A stretch of DNA of 64,000 nt, taken from positions 62,001 through 126,000 of the forward strand of contig NZ_CDME01000017.1 of NCBI RefSeq assembly GCF_000826545.1, in the 5' to 3' direction. Position 1 is the first letter of the stretch, and each line of letters begins with the position of its first letter. Below are positions 32,692-41,108 of this stretch, piece by piece. The translations under genes were made by a program, and so were the position numbers. Below the pieces are notes generated by a model. That model was not told the origin of the DNA. It saw nothing but the letters and a program-made list of their open reading frames with translations, and did not search any database. This DNA comes from Kibdelosporangium sp. MJ126-NF4 (GTDB lineage Bacteria; Actinomycetota; Actinomycetes; Mycobacteriales; Pseudonocardiaceae).

Positions 32692-33693
32692 ATGGCTGAG
32701 TTGGAGCTACGCCACCTCCGGGCGGTCTGCGCGATCGCCGAAGAGGGCAGTGTGACGAAGGCCGCAGCGCGGCTCGGACTCACCCAGCCCGCGCTGAGCG
32801 CACAGCTGCGTTCGGTGGAGCGGCTGGTCGGTGGGCAGCTGTTCGAACGCACCCCAGCGGGGAGCGTGCCGACGGATCTCGGGCGGTATGTGATCCGCTC
32901 GGCGCACGTGGTCCTCGACGACCTGTCCCAGCTGCTGTCCTCCGCGCGGGAACGCGCCAGCGTCCCGTCGCAGGGGCCGTTCGTCGCCGCGGCGATGCCC
33001 ATGTTGTGGGTCAGCCAGCTGGTCGACGAGCTGCGCGCCCGGTTCCGCTGCACGGAGGTGCGCACCGAGATCGACTGGTCCTGGCAGACGCTGCTGGACA
33101 TGCTGGTGTCCAAACGCGCGAGCCTGGCGGTGTTCGACTACTTCGAGGGCGTCGACCGCAGGCACCTGACCGGCATCGAGGTCCGCACGCTGCTGCACGA
33201 GCCGCAGTTCGTGGCTGTCTCCGCGGAGAGCCCGCTCGCCGGGTACGAGGTCGTGCCGCTGGGTGAGCTGGAGAAGTACGACTGGGTCGCGCTGCCCCCG
33301 GAGTACGACAGCGCCCGCATGCAACTGCACACCGCCTGCGCAGCGCTCGGCTTCACGCCCCGGATCACGCACCACGTGATCGAGACCGGCAACGCGCGGG
33401 CGCTGGTCGCCAACGGGGCCGTGTCGCTGGCGTCGCCCGCGTCGCGCAACTGGGACGGGATCGCGATCCGGCCGCTGGTCGGTGACCCGATCTCGATCCG
33501 GGTGATGGTCGCGACCCGCAACGACGGCCTGGTGGCCGGTCGCGCCCATGAGGCGTTCGCGTGTGCCGCGCACGCGTACCGGGCGGTGGTCGACCGGAAC
33601 CCGCATTTCACGAAGTGGTGGGCGGAACATCCGGAGGCCCACGTCGAGCTGGACGCGGCACTGCGGCTGGCGCGGCCGAGCTCGCCCCAATGA
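32692..33693 (+). CDS. LysR-family transcriptional regulator
   Basis: A 333-aa protein with the N-terminal winged helix (ELRHLRAVCAIAEEGSVTKAA, then LGLTQPALSAQLRSVERLVGG) and a substrate-binding C-terminal domain. GGQLFERTPAG is the family signature. Divergent orientation to the MFS exporter suggests it controls that gene in response to a small molecule. The AAAGGGG site is 14 nt from the ATG, a long spacing. Confidence 0.9.
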   Translation: MAELELRHLRAVCAIAEEGSVTKAAARLGLTQPALSAQLRSVERLVGGQLFERTPAGSVPTDLGRYVIRSAHVVLDDLSQLLSSARERASVPSQGPFVAAAMPMLWVSQLVDELRARFRCTEVRTEIDWSWQTLLDMLVSKRASLAVFDYFEGVDRRHLTGIEVRTLLHEPQFVAVSAESPLAGYEVVPLGELEKYDWVALPPEYDSARMQLHTACAALGFTPRITHHVIETGNARALVANGAVSLASPASRNWDGIAIRPLVGDPISIRVMVATRNDGLVAGRAHEAFACAAHAYRAVVDRNPHFTKWWAEHPEAHVELDAALRLARPSSPQ

Positions 33694-33714
33694 CGGTGCG
33701 TGATCGCCAAAAAA

Positions 33715-33733
33715 ACATGAACATGGTTCATGT
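33715..33733. promoter_or_regulatory. Perfect 8-3-8 inverted repeat operator
   Basis: ACATGAAC-ATG-GTTCATGT lies 42 bp before the ATG of the secreted protein at 33775 and 21 bp after the lysR stop. A clean palindrome of this form usually binds a dimeric TetR- or GntR-type repressor. No such gene is adjacent, so the regulator is elsewhere. Confidence 0.6.
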
Positions 33734-33774
33734 GGCGGCTGACGGCTGAGCGTGTGCCCCGGTATGCAGGGCGC

Positions 33775-34620
33775 ATGCGCAGAGTTGCTGTAGTCGCCGC
33801 GATCGCGGCCGTGAGCATGTCTCTGGTCCCTGCCGTGGCCTTCGCCGCCCAGCCGGTGGGGCCGTGGAACCCGGTCGGCTCCGATCGGGCGCGTCCGCTC
33901 GACGAGAGCCAGGGGCTCGCCAGCGTCGTCCGTCCCGGTGGGACGACGTTCCGGTACACCGGGATCGGCACCATCCCGTCGGGTGTGTCCAGTCGCGGCT
34001 GGAACCACGTCGGCGATCCCGGCGCCGGACAGGGCTTCTACGTGGAGCCGTACCAGCGTGACGACCGCGGGTCCAAGCTGTTCCGCGTGCAGGCGCCGGA
34101 CAATACGTGGTCGGAGTACATACACGCGCTGGAATCGTGGGAGGCCAACAACAACTCGTTCTCGGCGGTGTCACCGGACGGACGGTGGATGGTCGCGGGC
34201 GAGTGGGGCACGATGAGCCGCCTGCTCGTCCACCCGATGCCGGGGATCGCCTTCACCACGCCCGGCCAGAACCTGCCACTCGCCGGGCAGATCCGGCTTT
34301 CCCGGCCGGTGCGGGACATCCAGGGCTGCGACTTCACCGCGCCGACGCAACTGCTGTGTTCATCGGATGATCCCGAAGGGACACTCTTCGGCATCACGAA
34401 ACCCTTGCTACAGGTGGATTTGACGTCCCCGCTGACCGGCGCCGACGTCACCGGAACGGTCACCGCGCTCGGCCAGTTGCCGCTGGAAAGCGGATGTGGC
34501 GGCAATTTCGAGGTCGAGGGAATCGACTACGACGAGCAGGACGGCACGCTGCGGGTCGTGGTGTTGTCGCCGAGCATCTGCGTGGTCTTCGACAGCAAGA
34601 CGTGGCGGTTCAGAAAATAG
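33775..34620 (+). CDS. Secreted protein of unknown function
   Basis: A 281-aa protein starting at the ATG at 33775, which begins an excellent signal peptide (MRRVAVVAAIAAVSMSLVPA, cleavage after AFAA). The mature part has blocks like SAVSPDGRWMVAGEWG and CDFTAPTQLLCSSDD that suggest a beta-propeller. Four cysteines could form two disulfides. No catalytic motif is recognised. Expression probably depends on the palindrome at 33715-33733. Confidence 0.7.
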   Translation: MRRVAVVAAIAAVSMSLVPAVAFAAQPVGPWNPVGSDRARPLDESQGLASVVRPGGTTFRYTGIGTIPSGVSSRGWNHVGDPGAGQGFYVEPYQRDDRGSKLFRVQAPDNTWSEYIHALESWEANNNSFSAVSPDGRWMVAGEWGTMSRLLVHPMPGIAFTTPGQNLPLAGQIRLSRPVRDIQGCDFTAPTQLLCSSDDPEGTLFGITKPLLQVDLTSPLTGADVTGTVTALGQLPLESGCGGNFEVEGIDYDEQDGTLRVVVLSPSICVVFDSKTWRFRK

Positions 34621-34622
34621 TT

Positions 34623-34683
34623 TTGACTCTCCAGCTACGGGAGACTTTAACGTCGCTCGCCGTCAGAGAAAGGACGGCGAGCG
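34623..34683 (+). promoter_or_regulatory. Promoter and hairpin leader of the L11 paralogue
   Basis: TTGACT (34623-34628) and TTTAAC (34646-34651) are 17 nt apart, a plausible promoter. A perfect 11-bp stem follows (34654-34664 with 34673-34683) with an 8-nt AGAGAAAG loop. The stem ends directly at the ATG, and the AAAGGA ribosome site lies partly in the loop, so folding would limit translation. Confidence 0.65.
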
Positions 34684-35073
34684 ATGCCACCCAAGAAACA
34701 GAGCCACCAGGTGACGATGGCGCTTCCAGCCGGTGCGGCGCCGGTCGCCGAGCTCGGCAAGATGCTCGGCATGACCGGAGTGAACCTGGTCGCGCTGAAA
34801 AAGGAATACGACGCACTGACCTCGGCGCAGCGCGGGGAAATCGTGCCCGCCGTGATCACGATCTTCGACGACCGGTCGTTCCAGCTGACGCTGAAGACAC
34901 CGCCGACCTCGTTCCTGATCAAGCAGGCGGTGAACGGAAGCAGGACACTGACCCGCGACCAGCTGCGGGCGATCGCGCAACGCAAGCTGCCGGACCTGAA
35001 CACGGTCGACATCGAGGCGGCCATGCGCACAGTCGAGGGAACCGCGCGATCAATGGGAGTGCGAGTCAGCTAG
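34684..35073 (+). CDS. Divergent stand-alone paralogue of ribosomal protein L11
   Basis: A 129-aa protein, somewhat shorter than the usual 141-144. It aligns along its length to uL11: VTMALPAGAA, then GVNLVALKKEYDALTSAQRG, VPAVITIFDDRSF, KTPPTSFLI, LTRDQLRAIAQRKLPDLN, and EGTARSMGVRV. Differences lie mainly in the N-terminal domain: the proline-rich stretch that contacts thiostrepton (PPxGPxLG in ordinary L11) reads VAELGKMLG here, so the two key prolines are gone. It is not next to rplA or nusG, so it is not the main rplK. It may replace L11 under some condition or confer thiopeptide tolerance. Confidence 0.8.
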   Translation: MPPKKQSHQVTMALPAGAAPVAELGKMLGMTGVNLVALKKEYDALTSAQRGEIVPAVITIFDDRSFQLTLKTPPTSFLIKQAVNGSRTLTRDQLRAIAQRKLPDLNTVDIEAAMRTVEGTARSMGVRVS

Positions 35074-35078
35074 CGGCC

Positions 35079-35201
35079 GTGTCCACCACTCCGGCACCGT
35101 GTGTCCACCACTCCGGCACCATGAAATTCCCCAAGCGGGAGACCGAAAGGGCATTTCATGGTGCCGCAACGGTGGACACGGTGTGCTGCAACGGTGGACA
35201 C
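35079..35201. repeat. Palindromic repeat element / terminator
   Basis: Two direct copies of a 20-bp repeat (35079-35098, 35101-35120; GTGTCCACCACTCCGGCACC) are answered by two inverted related copies (35166-35179, 35188-35201; GCAACGGTGGACAC). A perfect 14-bp stem sits at the centre (35114-35127 with 35153-35166). The whole can fold as one long hairpin between the convergent L11-like and thioesterase genes. Confidence 0.7.
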
Positions 35202-35212
35202 GGCTGGGGTAG

Positions 35213-35659
35213 TCAGCGGTGTGGTCGTAGCGTCCAGATCACGGTCACTTCGGCGGTTGTTTCGCCGTCGGTGTTGCGGATCGTCACGTGTACCGGGAAC
35301 TCTGGGCGGGTGCCGCTGTCCAGTTCGGCGATGACTTCCTCGGCGGGGCGGCCGAGCACTGCCTCCGCGGTCAGGTCGCCCGTCGCTACCTTCTTGTAGT
35401 TGATCTCCGAGCGCTTGACGAGCGGGATCGCCTTGGCCAGTTGCTCGCCGAACGATGCGAGCGCCACAGCGCCGGACGCGGTCTCGGCCAGGCCGAACGC
35501 GACGGCCGCGTGTGCGCCGCCGACGTGGTTGTGGTTCGCGGGGTTGTCCGGGAGGACGGTGACCACGCGGGTTGCCTCGACCTCCTTGAAGTCGATTCCG
35601 GCGGTGTTCACCCACGGGACGGTGGCCTTCATTGTCTCGCCGAGCGTGCTCAAGTCCAT
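35213..35659 (-). CDS. Hotdog-fold thioesterase-like protein (DUF4442/PaaI-like)
   Basis: A 148-aa protein starting at the ATG at 35659 (an upstream in-frame ATG at 35707 is inside the glyA promoter region). NHNHVGGAHAAVAFGLAET is the hotdog helix with the NH(V)GG acid-base region. Strands VTIRNTDGETTAEVTVIW close the sheet. Proteins of this group hydrolyse acyl-CoA thioesters; the substrate is unknown. It is divergent from glyA. Confidence 0.75.
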   Translation of the reverse strand: MDLSTLGETMKATVPWVNTAGIDFKEVEATRVVTVLPDNPANHNHVGGAHAAVAFGLAETASGAVALASFGEQLAKAIPLVKRSEINYKKVATGDLTAEAVLGRPAEEVIAELDSGTRPEFPVHVTIRNTDGETTAEVTVIWTLRPHR

Positions 35660-35688
35660 GGTGTCGATATTACTCAGCGGTAACTTAG

Positions 35689-35732
35689 TCGCAAGGCGGG
35701 CGCCCACTCGCGAGGCGGGCGACCACTAGGAT
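35689..35732 (+). promoter_or_regulatory. Tandem 19-bp repeats and -10 box before glyA
   Basis: Two adjoining 19-bp repeats (35689-35707, 35708-35726), differing at two bases, end at TAGGAT (35727-35732). TAGGAT lies 8 bp before the glyA GTG, so the transcript may be leaderless. The repeats could be a regulator site in the -35 zone. Confidence 0.5.
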
Positions 35733-35740
35733 CGGGCACC

Positions 35741-37003
35741 GTGCATCAGCCCGCGATTACCGAACTCGCCGCCGCCGACCCCGAGATCGCGGGTCTGGTC
35801 GAGCAGGAAGCCCAGCGCCAGTACGAGAAGATCCGGCTCATCGCGTCGGAGAACTACGTGTCCACCGCGGTCCTCGAAGCGACCGGAACGGTGCTGACCA
35901 ACAAGTACTCGGAAGGGTACGCCGGAAAGCGTTACTACGAGGGTCAGCAGTTGGTCGACCCGATCGAGAAGCTCGCCATCGAGCGTGCCAAGTCAGTGTT
36001 CGGCGTTGAGCACGCCAACGTCCAGCCGTACTCCGGCTCACCGGCCAACCTGGCCGTCTACCTCGCGTTCCTGCAGCCGGGCGAGACTGTCATGGGAATG
36101 GCGCTGCCCGCGGGCGGCCACCTCACCCACGGCTGGAACGTCTCCGCGACCGGCAAGTGGTTCCGCAGCGTCGCCTACGGCGTGCGCAAGGACACCGGCC
36201 AGGTCGACATGAACGAGGTCCGCGAACTCGCGCTGGCCGAGCGGCCCAAGCTGATCTGGTGCGGTGGCACCGCGATCCCGCGCACCATCGACTACCCGGC
36301 GTTCGCCGAGATCGCCAACGAGATCGGTGCCGTCCTGGTCGCCGACATCGCGCACATCGCGGGCCTCATCGCCGGTGGTGCGCACCCGTCGCCCGTCGGG
36401 CACGCGCCGGTCATCTCCACCACGACCCACAAGACGCTGCGCGGCCCGCGTGGCGCCATGCTGATGTCCACGGCCGAGCACGCGAAGGCGCTGGACAAGG
36501 CTGTGTTCCCGGGCCTGCAGGGTGGTCCGCACAACCACACCACCGCCGCCATCGCCGTCGCTCTGGGCGAGGCGAGCAAGCCGGAGTTCGCCACGTACGC
36601 GCACGGCATCGTGGCCAACGCCAAGGCGCTGGCCGAGTCGCTGATCGAGCGCGGCTTCGACCTGGTGTCGGGCGGCACGGACAACCACCTGATCCTGATC
36701 GACCTGACCAACAAGGGCATCGCGGGCAAGCCCGCCGCCAAAGCGCTGGACCGCGCGGGCATCGAGCTGAACTACAACTCGGTGCCGTTCGACCCGCGCA
36801 AGCCGTTCGACCCGTCCGGCCTGCGCCTCGGCACCGCCGCGATCACCACCCGCGGCCTGGGCACCGAGCACATGCCGAAGGTCGCCGAGTGGATCGACCA
36901 GGTCGTCCAGGCCGAGAACGCCGGTGACGAGGCCACCGTCGAGCGCGTCGCGGGCGAGATCCGCGACCTGCTCACCGCGTACCCGATGCCGGGCTGGAGC
37001 TGA
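35741..37003 (+). CDS. glyA: Serine hydroxymethyltransferase (divergent type)
   Basis: A 420-aa PLP enzyme of the SHMT family, which converts serine and tetrahydrofolate to glycine and methylene-tetrahydrofolate. Family landmarks are IASENYVS, TNKYSEGYAGKRYY, DIAHIAGLIAGG (PLP Asp and His) and TTTHKTLRGPRG with the Schiff-base lysine. Some usually fixed positions differ: MALPAGGHLTHG instead of MDLAHGGHLTHG, PHNHTTAAIAVAL instead of the PLMHVIA type, and WCGGTAIPRTIDY. It may be a second, specialised SHMT of this strain. It starts at a GTG, probably leaderless, and stands apart from the folate genes at 60 kb. Confidence 0.88.
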   Translation: MHQPAITELAAADPEIAGLVEQEAQRQYEKIRLIASENYVSTAVLEATGTVLTNKYSEGYAGKRYYEGQQLVDPIEKLAIERAKSVFGVEHANVQPYSGSPANLAVYLAFLQPGETVMGMALPAGGHLTHGWNVSATGKWFRSVAYGVRKDTGQVDMNEVRELALAERPKLIWCGGTAIPRTIDYPAFAEIANEIGAVLVADIAHIAGLIAGGAHPSPVGHAPVISTTTHKTLRGPRGAMLMSTAEHAKALDKAVFPGLQGGPHNHTTAAIAVALGEASKPEFATYAHGIVANAKALAESLIERGFDLVSGGTDNHLILIDLTNKGIAGKPAAKALDRAGIELNYNSVPFDPRKPFDPSGLRLGTAAITTRGLGTEHMPKVAEWIDQVVQAENAGDEATVERVAGEIRDLLTAYPMPGWS

Positions 37004-37083
37004 GGCGTCTACGTCAGCTGGCGTAGCCGAGAGGCCGCACCACGACGGATTACCTCCGCGCCGGGTTCGACCACGCTGGGACC

Positions 37084-38475
37084 ATGACGACAACAGCAGT
37101 CATGGTCGCCGCAGTGGTCGCGCCCGGCGCGGCTGTCGTTGAGACACAGGAGGAAGTCACTGTCCACACGGGCGTGATCGACGGAGCCCCGTTCCGCGTC
37201 GAAGTCCCGCCCCGGTGGAACGGCAAAGTACTGGTCTACAGCCACGGCATCTATCCCAAGGGCTACCTGCCCGACGAGATCGAAGTGGCCAACCGGCGTG
37301 CGGCCAAGCCTGTCCTGCTCGGCAAGGGCTACGCGCTCGCCGCGTCGAGCTACACGAAGCCACATGGCCTTTCGGTCCTCGAATCGGTCCGTGACCAGGG
37401 CGCTCTGCTCACCTGGTTCACCCACAACGTCGGCAGGCCCCGTCAGGTCCTGGCGTGGGGTACCTCCGGTGGTGGCCTCAACTCCATCCTGCTGGCCGAG
37501 CACGACCACCGCGTCGACGGCGTGCTCGCGATGAGCGGCCCGGTCGCCGGTGGGACCGCGCTGTTCAACCAGGCGCTCGACCTCGGATTCGTGGTCAGGA
37601 CCCTGCTGGCGCCGGAGCTGGAGATCGTCCGGGTCACCGATCCGGTGCGGAACTCGGCTCGCGCGCACGAGGTGATCACGGCCGCGCTGGAGTCGTCGTC
37701 CGGTCGTGCCCGGCTCGCTTTGGCCAGCGCGCTGGCGAGCGTTCCCGGGTGGTCACGGGCTCTCCAGCCGAGGTCCGCCGACGTCACCGAACAGGTCCGC
37801 CAACAGACCCGGTACATGGAAACCGTCTACGACGCGCTGGTCTGGGGCAGTCACCGGGCCGATGTGGAGATCACCGCCGGCGGCAACCCGAGTGGCAACG
37901 TCGGCGTGAACTACCGGCGGATGCTGGCACGGACCAGTGAAGGCGGACTGGTCGAGCGGGCCTACCGGATCGCGGGCCTGAGCCTGTCCGCGGACCTGGA
38001 CACACTCGCCGCCGCGCCCCGGATCAGGGCCGACCGTTCCGCGGTCGAGCGGCTGACGAGGCTGGGCACGCCGACGGGACGGTCCACGGTGCCAGTTGTC
38101 ACGCTGCACCCGATCGGTGACGGTGTCGCGCCTGAGCACGAGCGGAGCTACGCGAAGCGCGTCGATTCCTCACGGATCAGGCAGCTGTACGTGCATCGAG
38201 GTGGGCACTGCCAGCACACCGCCGCCGAGGAACTCACCGCACTGAGTGTGCTGGAGTCCAAGGTCTACTCCGGACACTGGCCGAACGTCACGCCGGACGC
38301 CCTGAACGCGGTCGCCGACTGGTACGGGCCGGACTACAACCGGTTGTTCGACTGGCTGCACAACGAATCCGGTGTCGTGCGGCCCGCCTTCACCCGGTTC
38401 CGGCCCTATCCGCTGCCGCGTCAGATCAGCTCGGCCGTCAGCTCCGGGGTGGGCATGTCCGGGTCGAACGGGTAG
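37084..38475 (+). CDS. Alpha/beta hydrolase, probably exported
   Basis: A 463-aa protein with a weak N-terminal hydrophobic stretch (TTAVMVAAVVAPGAAVV). VLVYSHGIYPKGY is the oxyanion strand, and WGTSGGGLNSI holds the nucleophile serine in a GxSxG-like elbow. A late HRGGHCQHTAAEE carries the likely histidine. The size and the large lid segment suggest a tannase- or esterase-like enzyme. Its last 55 bp overlap the convergent M81 peptidase gene. Substrate unknown. Confidence 0.7.
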   Translation: MTTTAVMVAAVVAPGAAVVETQEEVTVHTGVIDGAPFRVEVPPRWNGKVLVYSHGIYPKGYLPDEIEVANRRAAKPVLLGKGYALAASSYTKPHGLSVLESVRDQGALLTWFTHNVGRPRQVLAWGTSGGGLNSILLAEHDHRVDGVLAMSGPVAGGTALFNQALDLGFVVRTLLAPELEIVRVTDPVRNSARAHEVITAALESSSGRARLALASALASVPGWSRALQPRSADVTEQVRQQTRYMETVYDALVWGSHRADVEITAGGNPSGNVGVNYRRMLARTSEGGLVERAYRIAGLSLSADLDTLAAAPRIRADRSAVERLTRLGTPTGRSTVPVVTLHPIGDGVAPEHERSYAKRVDSSRIRQLYVHRGGHCQHTAAEELTALSVLESKVYSGHWPNVTPDALNAVADWYGPDYNRLFDWLHNESGVVRPAFTRFRPYPLPRQISSAVSSGVGMSGSNG

Positions 38476-39836
38476 AGCGGCCGGATGATCTGCTTGTGCC
38501 CGAGGCGGATCAGGTCCTGGTCGACGCCACCTGGGGTCAGCGCCAGCAACCAGCCGTCGGCCAGGTTGTAGAGCTCTGGCTCCAGGTAACCGATCTTGAC
38601 GACCGTCAGATCTGCCTGCGCCGGGTCCAGATCGAGATCCGTGAAGTCCTTGACCAGGTGGTACGGCTTGCGGCGCTCGGTGATGATCACGTGCAGCCCG
38701 CCGGAGCGGACCACGACGATCGTCCCGCCGACCGGGTCCTCGTGCACCTTCACCACCGTGCCGCTCAACGGGACCGGCCCGGCGGGCCCGCCGTCGATCT
38801 TGCCGCCGACCCGCAGCGAGACCTCGCCGCCCGCCTTGGCGATCGCGACCGACTCCGGATCTACAATGGACGCGTAAATGATCGTGCGCGACTGGTACGC
38901 CCGCAGGACCCGCAACGTCCACGACACGTCACCGGCGCCGCCCGCGGTCGGGTTGTCCCCGGAGTCGCTGATGAAGAACGGCCGTTTCCCGCTGGCAAGG
39001 CCCTCACGGACGCAGTGGTCCAGTGAACCGGTCGGAGCGACGAAAGCGAAGTCCTCCCTGGCTTTCCAGTAGTCGTTCGCCAGCTTGGTCGCCTGCTGCT
39101 CGACGAGCTCGGCGTCGTCGCCCATCACCACGACCGCCGCCTGGCAGCGCGGCTCGTCCGCCCACGCGTAGCCGACCCAGATCGAGGCGTCCAGGATTCC
39201 GTCCATCGCCTCGATCGCCTCGATCTGGCCGTAGAGGCTTTTGGCCGGTTCGATCCGGGTGCTTGTCTTCTCGCCGGGCAGCAGGACCGGGATCTGCACC
39301 CAGGCCAGGTGCGGTTTGCCGCCGTCACGCAGCCGGGCAACGAGGTTGCGCGCGGCCCTTTCCTTGGTGTCCCACGCGTCCTCGTGCGGTGCCATGCGGT
39401 AGCAGGTGACCAGGTCGAGCTGCTGGACGAACTCACGCGACACGTTGCCGTGCAGGTCCATCGACGCCGAGATCAGCACGTCCGGGCCGACCGCCGCGCG
39501 GACGTCCCTGGCCAGGTCTGCTTCCGCGTCGAGCATTCCTGCCACGCTCATCGCGCCGTGGATGTCCAGCAGCAGCCCGTCCAGCGGTCCCGCTGCACCG
39601 ATCCTGGTCAGGATTTCGGCTTTGAGCTCGTCGTAGACGTCCGTCATGACGGCGCCGCCCGGCAGGGACACCGCGTGCAGCAACGGAACCCACTCGACGT
39701 CCAGCGACTCGTCCGTCGTCCAGGTGTACCGGGCGAGCAGGTCCGCGCCCCTGGTCACCCGGAAATCAGCCAATCCTGTGCGGTGCGGCGAGAACGTACT
39801 GCTCTCGATGGCGATCCCGGCGATTCCGATGCGCAC
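38421..39836 (-). CDS. M81-family metallopeptidase (MlrC-like)
   Basis: A 471-aa cytosolic protein of the microcystinase C (MlrC) family. It shows IAIESSTFSPHRTG at the start, then LDGLLLDIHGAMSV with D and H metal ligands, SASMDLHGNVS, and FISDSGDNPTAGGAGD. MlrC cuts linear peptides containing unusual amino acids. Related proteins are often found with peptide transporters, as here. It starts at a GTG 4 bp after the stop of the ROK regulator, so the two are co-transcribed and divergent from the transporter operon. Confidence 0.85.
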   Translation of the reverse strand: MRIGIAGIAIESSTFSPHRTGLADFRVTRGADLLARYTWTTDESLDVEWVPLLHAVSLPGGAVMTDVYDELKAEILTRIGAAGPLDGLLLDIHGAMSVAGMLDAEADLARDVRAAVGPDVLISASMDLHGNVSREFVQQLDLVTCYRMAPHEDAWDTKERAARNLVARLRDGGKPHLAWVQIPVLLPGEKTSTRIEPAKSLYGQIEAIEAMDGILDASIWVGYAWADEPRCQAAVVVMGDDAELVEQQATKLANDYWKAREDFAFVAPTGSLDHCVREGLASGKRPFFISDSGDNPTAGGAGDVSWTLRVLRAYQSRTIIYASIVDPESVAIAKAGGEVSLRVGGKIDGGPAGPVPLSGTVVKVHEDPVGGTIVVVRSGGLHVIITERRKPYHLVKDFTDLDLDPAQADLTVVKIGYLEPELYNLADGWLLALTPGGVDQDLIRLGHKQIIRPLYPFDPDMPTPELTAELI

Positions 39837-39840
39837 TGGG

Positions 39841-40959
39841 CTAGTTCCTTTCCTTGCGGTGGACCTGATGCAGCGCCAGCACTCCGGCGCCGAGCGGTCC
39901 CGCGTCCTTGCCTGCCTGTGCCACCGCGACCGTCAGGTTCTGGGTGGCCATCGGCAGGCACCGTTCGTACAGAGCGCCCCGCACGGCGGCGACGTACGGC
40001 TCGACCGACGACAGCCTTCCGGCCAGCAGCACGGCATGCGGGTTGAAGAAGTTGACCACTGTGGACAGCACTTCGCCGAGGTGCCCGCCTGCCCGGCGGA
40101 CAGCGGCGGTGGCGTGTGGCTCGGCGTCGTTGGCCAGTTCGACCAGATGCCCGGTGTCGCGCGCACCGACGTTCCTGGCCAGCGCGGCGCCGCTGGCGAT
40201 GGTCTCGAGGCAGCCCGTGTTGCCGCAGGCACAGAGGTTTTCGCCAGCCGCCTGGACGCGGACGTGGCTCACGTCGCCTGAAACACCGTTGGCGCCACGG
40301 TGCACGACGCCGGAGAAGATCACGCCACAGCCGACACCCGTGCCCGCCTTGACCACCACCAGGTGCTCGGGGCCGAGGTTGCGGGTGTGCTGTTCGCCCA
40401 GCGCGACCACGTTCGCGTCGTTGTCGACGGCGACCGGGACGTCGAGGCGGCCGGTCAGCCAGTCCCTGACCTCGAAGCCGTGCCAGCCGGGCATTCTCGC
40501 GGGCCGCTCGACCCGGCCGTCCTCGAAGTTGACCGGCCCTGGCAGTCCGACGCCGACACCGAGGAGTCGTTGCCCTGTCAGTACTTCGCCGAGTTCGCCG
40601 GTGATGTCGAGCAGGGCGGTGAGGCAGGCCTCCGGGCCGGTCGCGATGTCCAGTTCGACCTCGGTCAGGTGCAGTCGCTCGCCGGACAGGTCGTACGCGG
40701 CGAGGCGGACGTGTCGTGCGCCGAAGTCCGCTCCGACCACGTATCCGCCGTCGCCCGCTGGTCGCAGAACGCGTGGGCGGCGACCGCCGCGGGACGGGCC
40801 GTCGCCGGTCTCGGTCAGCAGACCGGCGTCGATGAGTTCCTGGACTCGCAGGGACACAGTGGACCGGGCGAGGCCGAGGATGCGGGCGAGGTCCGTGCGG
40901 GAGGAGGCCTCGCCGGACGAGACCAGTCGCAGGATCTCGGACGTCGGCGGGTTCGGCAC
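39841..40959 (-). CDS. ROK-family transcriptional repressor
   Basis: A 372-aa protein with an N-terminal winged helix (SSRTDLARILGLARSTVSLRV) and a C-terminal ROK sugar-kinase-like domain. It has GADFGARHVRLAA, the DNDANVVALGE loop, and the intact zinc motif CACGNTGCLE. ROK repressors sense sugars or sugar phosphates. It starts at a GTG behind a GGGGGT stretch. The palindrome TTCGATATCGAA upstream and a half site by the transporter promoter suggest it represses both the peptidase side and the binding-protein gene at 41109. The inducer may be made or consumed by the ROK kinase at 48053. Confidence 0.88.
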   Translation of the reverse strand: MPNPPTSEILRLVSSGEASSRTDLARILGLARSTVSLRVQELIDAGLLTETGDGPSRGGRRPRVLRPAGDGGYVVGADFGARHVRLAAYDLSGERLHLTEVELDIATGPEACLTALLDITGELGEVLTGQRLLGVGVGLPGPVNFEDGRVERPARMPGWHGFEVRDWLTGRLDVPVAVDNDANVVALGEQHTRNLGPEHLVVVKAGTGVGCGVIFSGVVHRGANGVSGDVSHVRVQAAGENLCACGNTGCLETIASGAALARNVGARDTGHLVELANDAEPHATAAVRRAGGHLGEVLSTVVNFFNPHAVLLAGRLSSVEPYVAAVRGALYERCLPMATQNLTVAVAQAGKDAGPLGAGVLALHQVHRKERN

Positions 40960-40981
40960 AGGCGACCCCCTTTGTTCTTTG

Positions 40982-41065
40982 TTCGATATCGAACCAAGTT
41001 ACGTCGAAAACACTACCTCAATCAACGACTTACGACGAGAGGGCTTGTGTTTTGTTCGTATCAGG
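40982..41065. promoter_or_regulatory. Putative ROK operators
   Basis: The perfect 12-bp palindrome TTCGATATCGAA (40982-40993) sits just before the ROK gene start. A related half site TTGTTCGTATC occurs near 41054-41064, about 45 bp before the binding-protein ATG. Both are in the divergent promoter region. Confidence 0.6.
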
Positions 41066-41108
41066 GTTTAGCGTCCGGCCATTCATCCACTTCGACCCGG
41101 GAGGCGCG

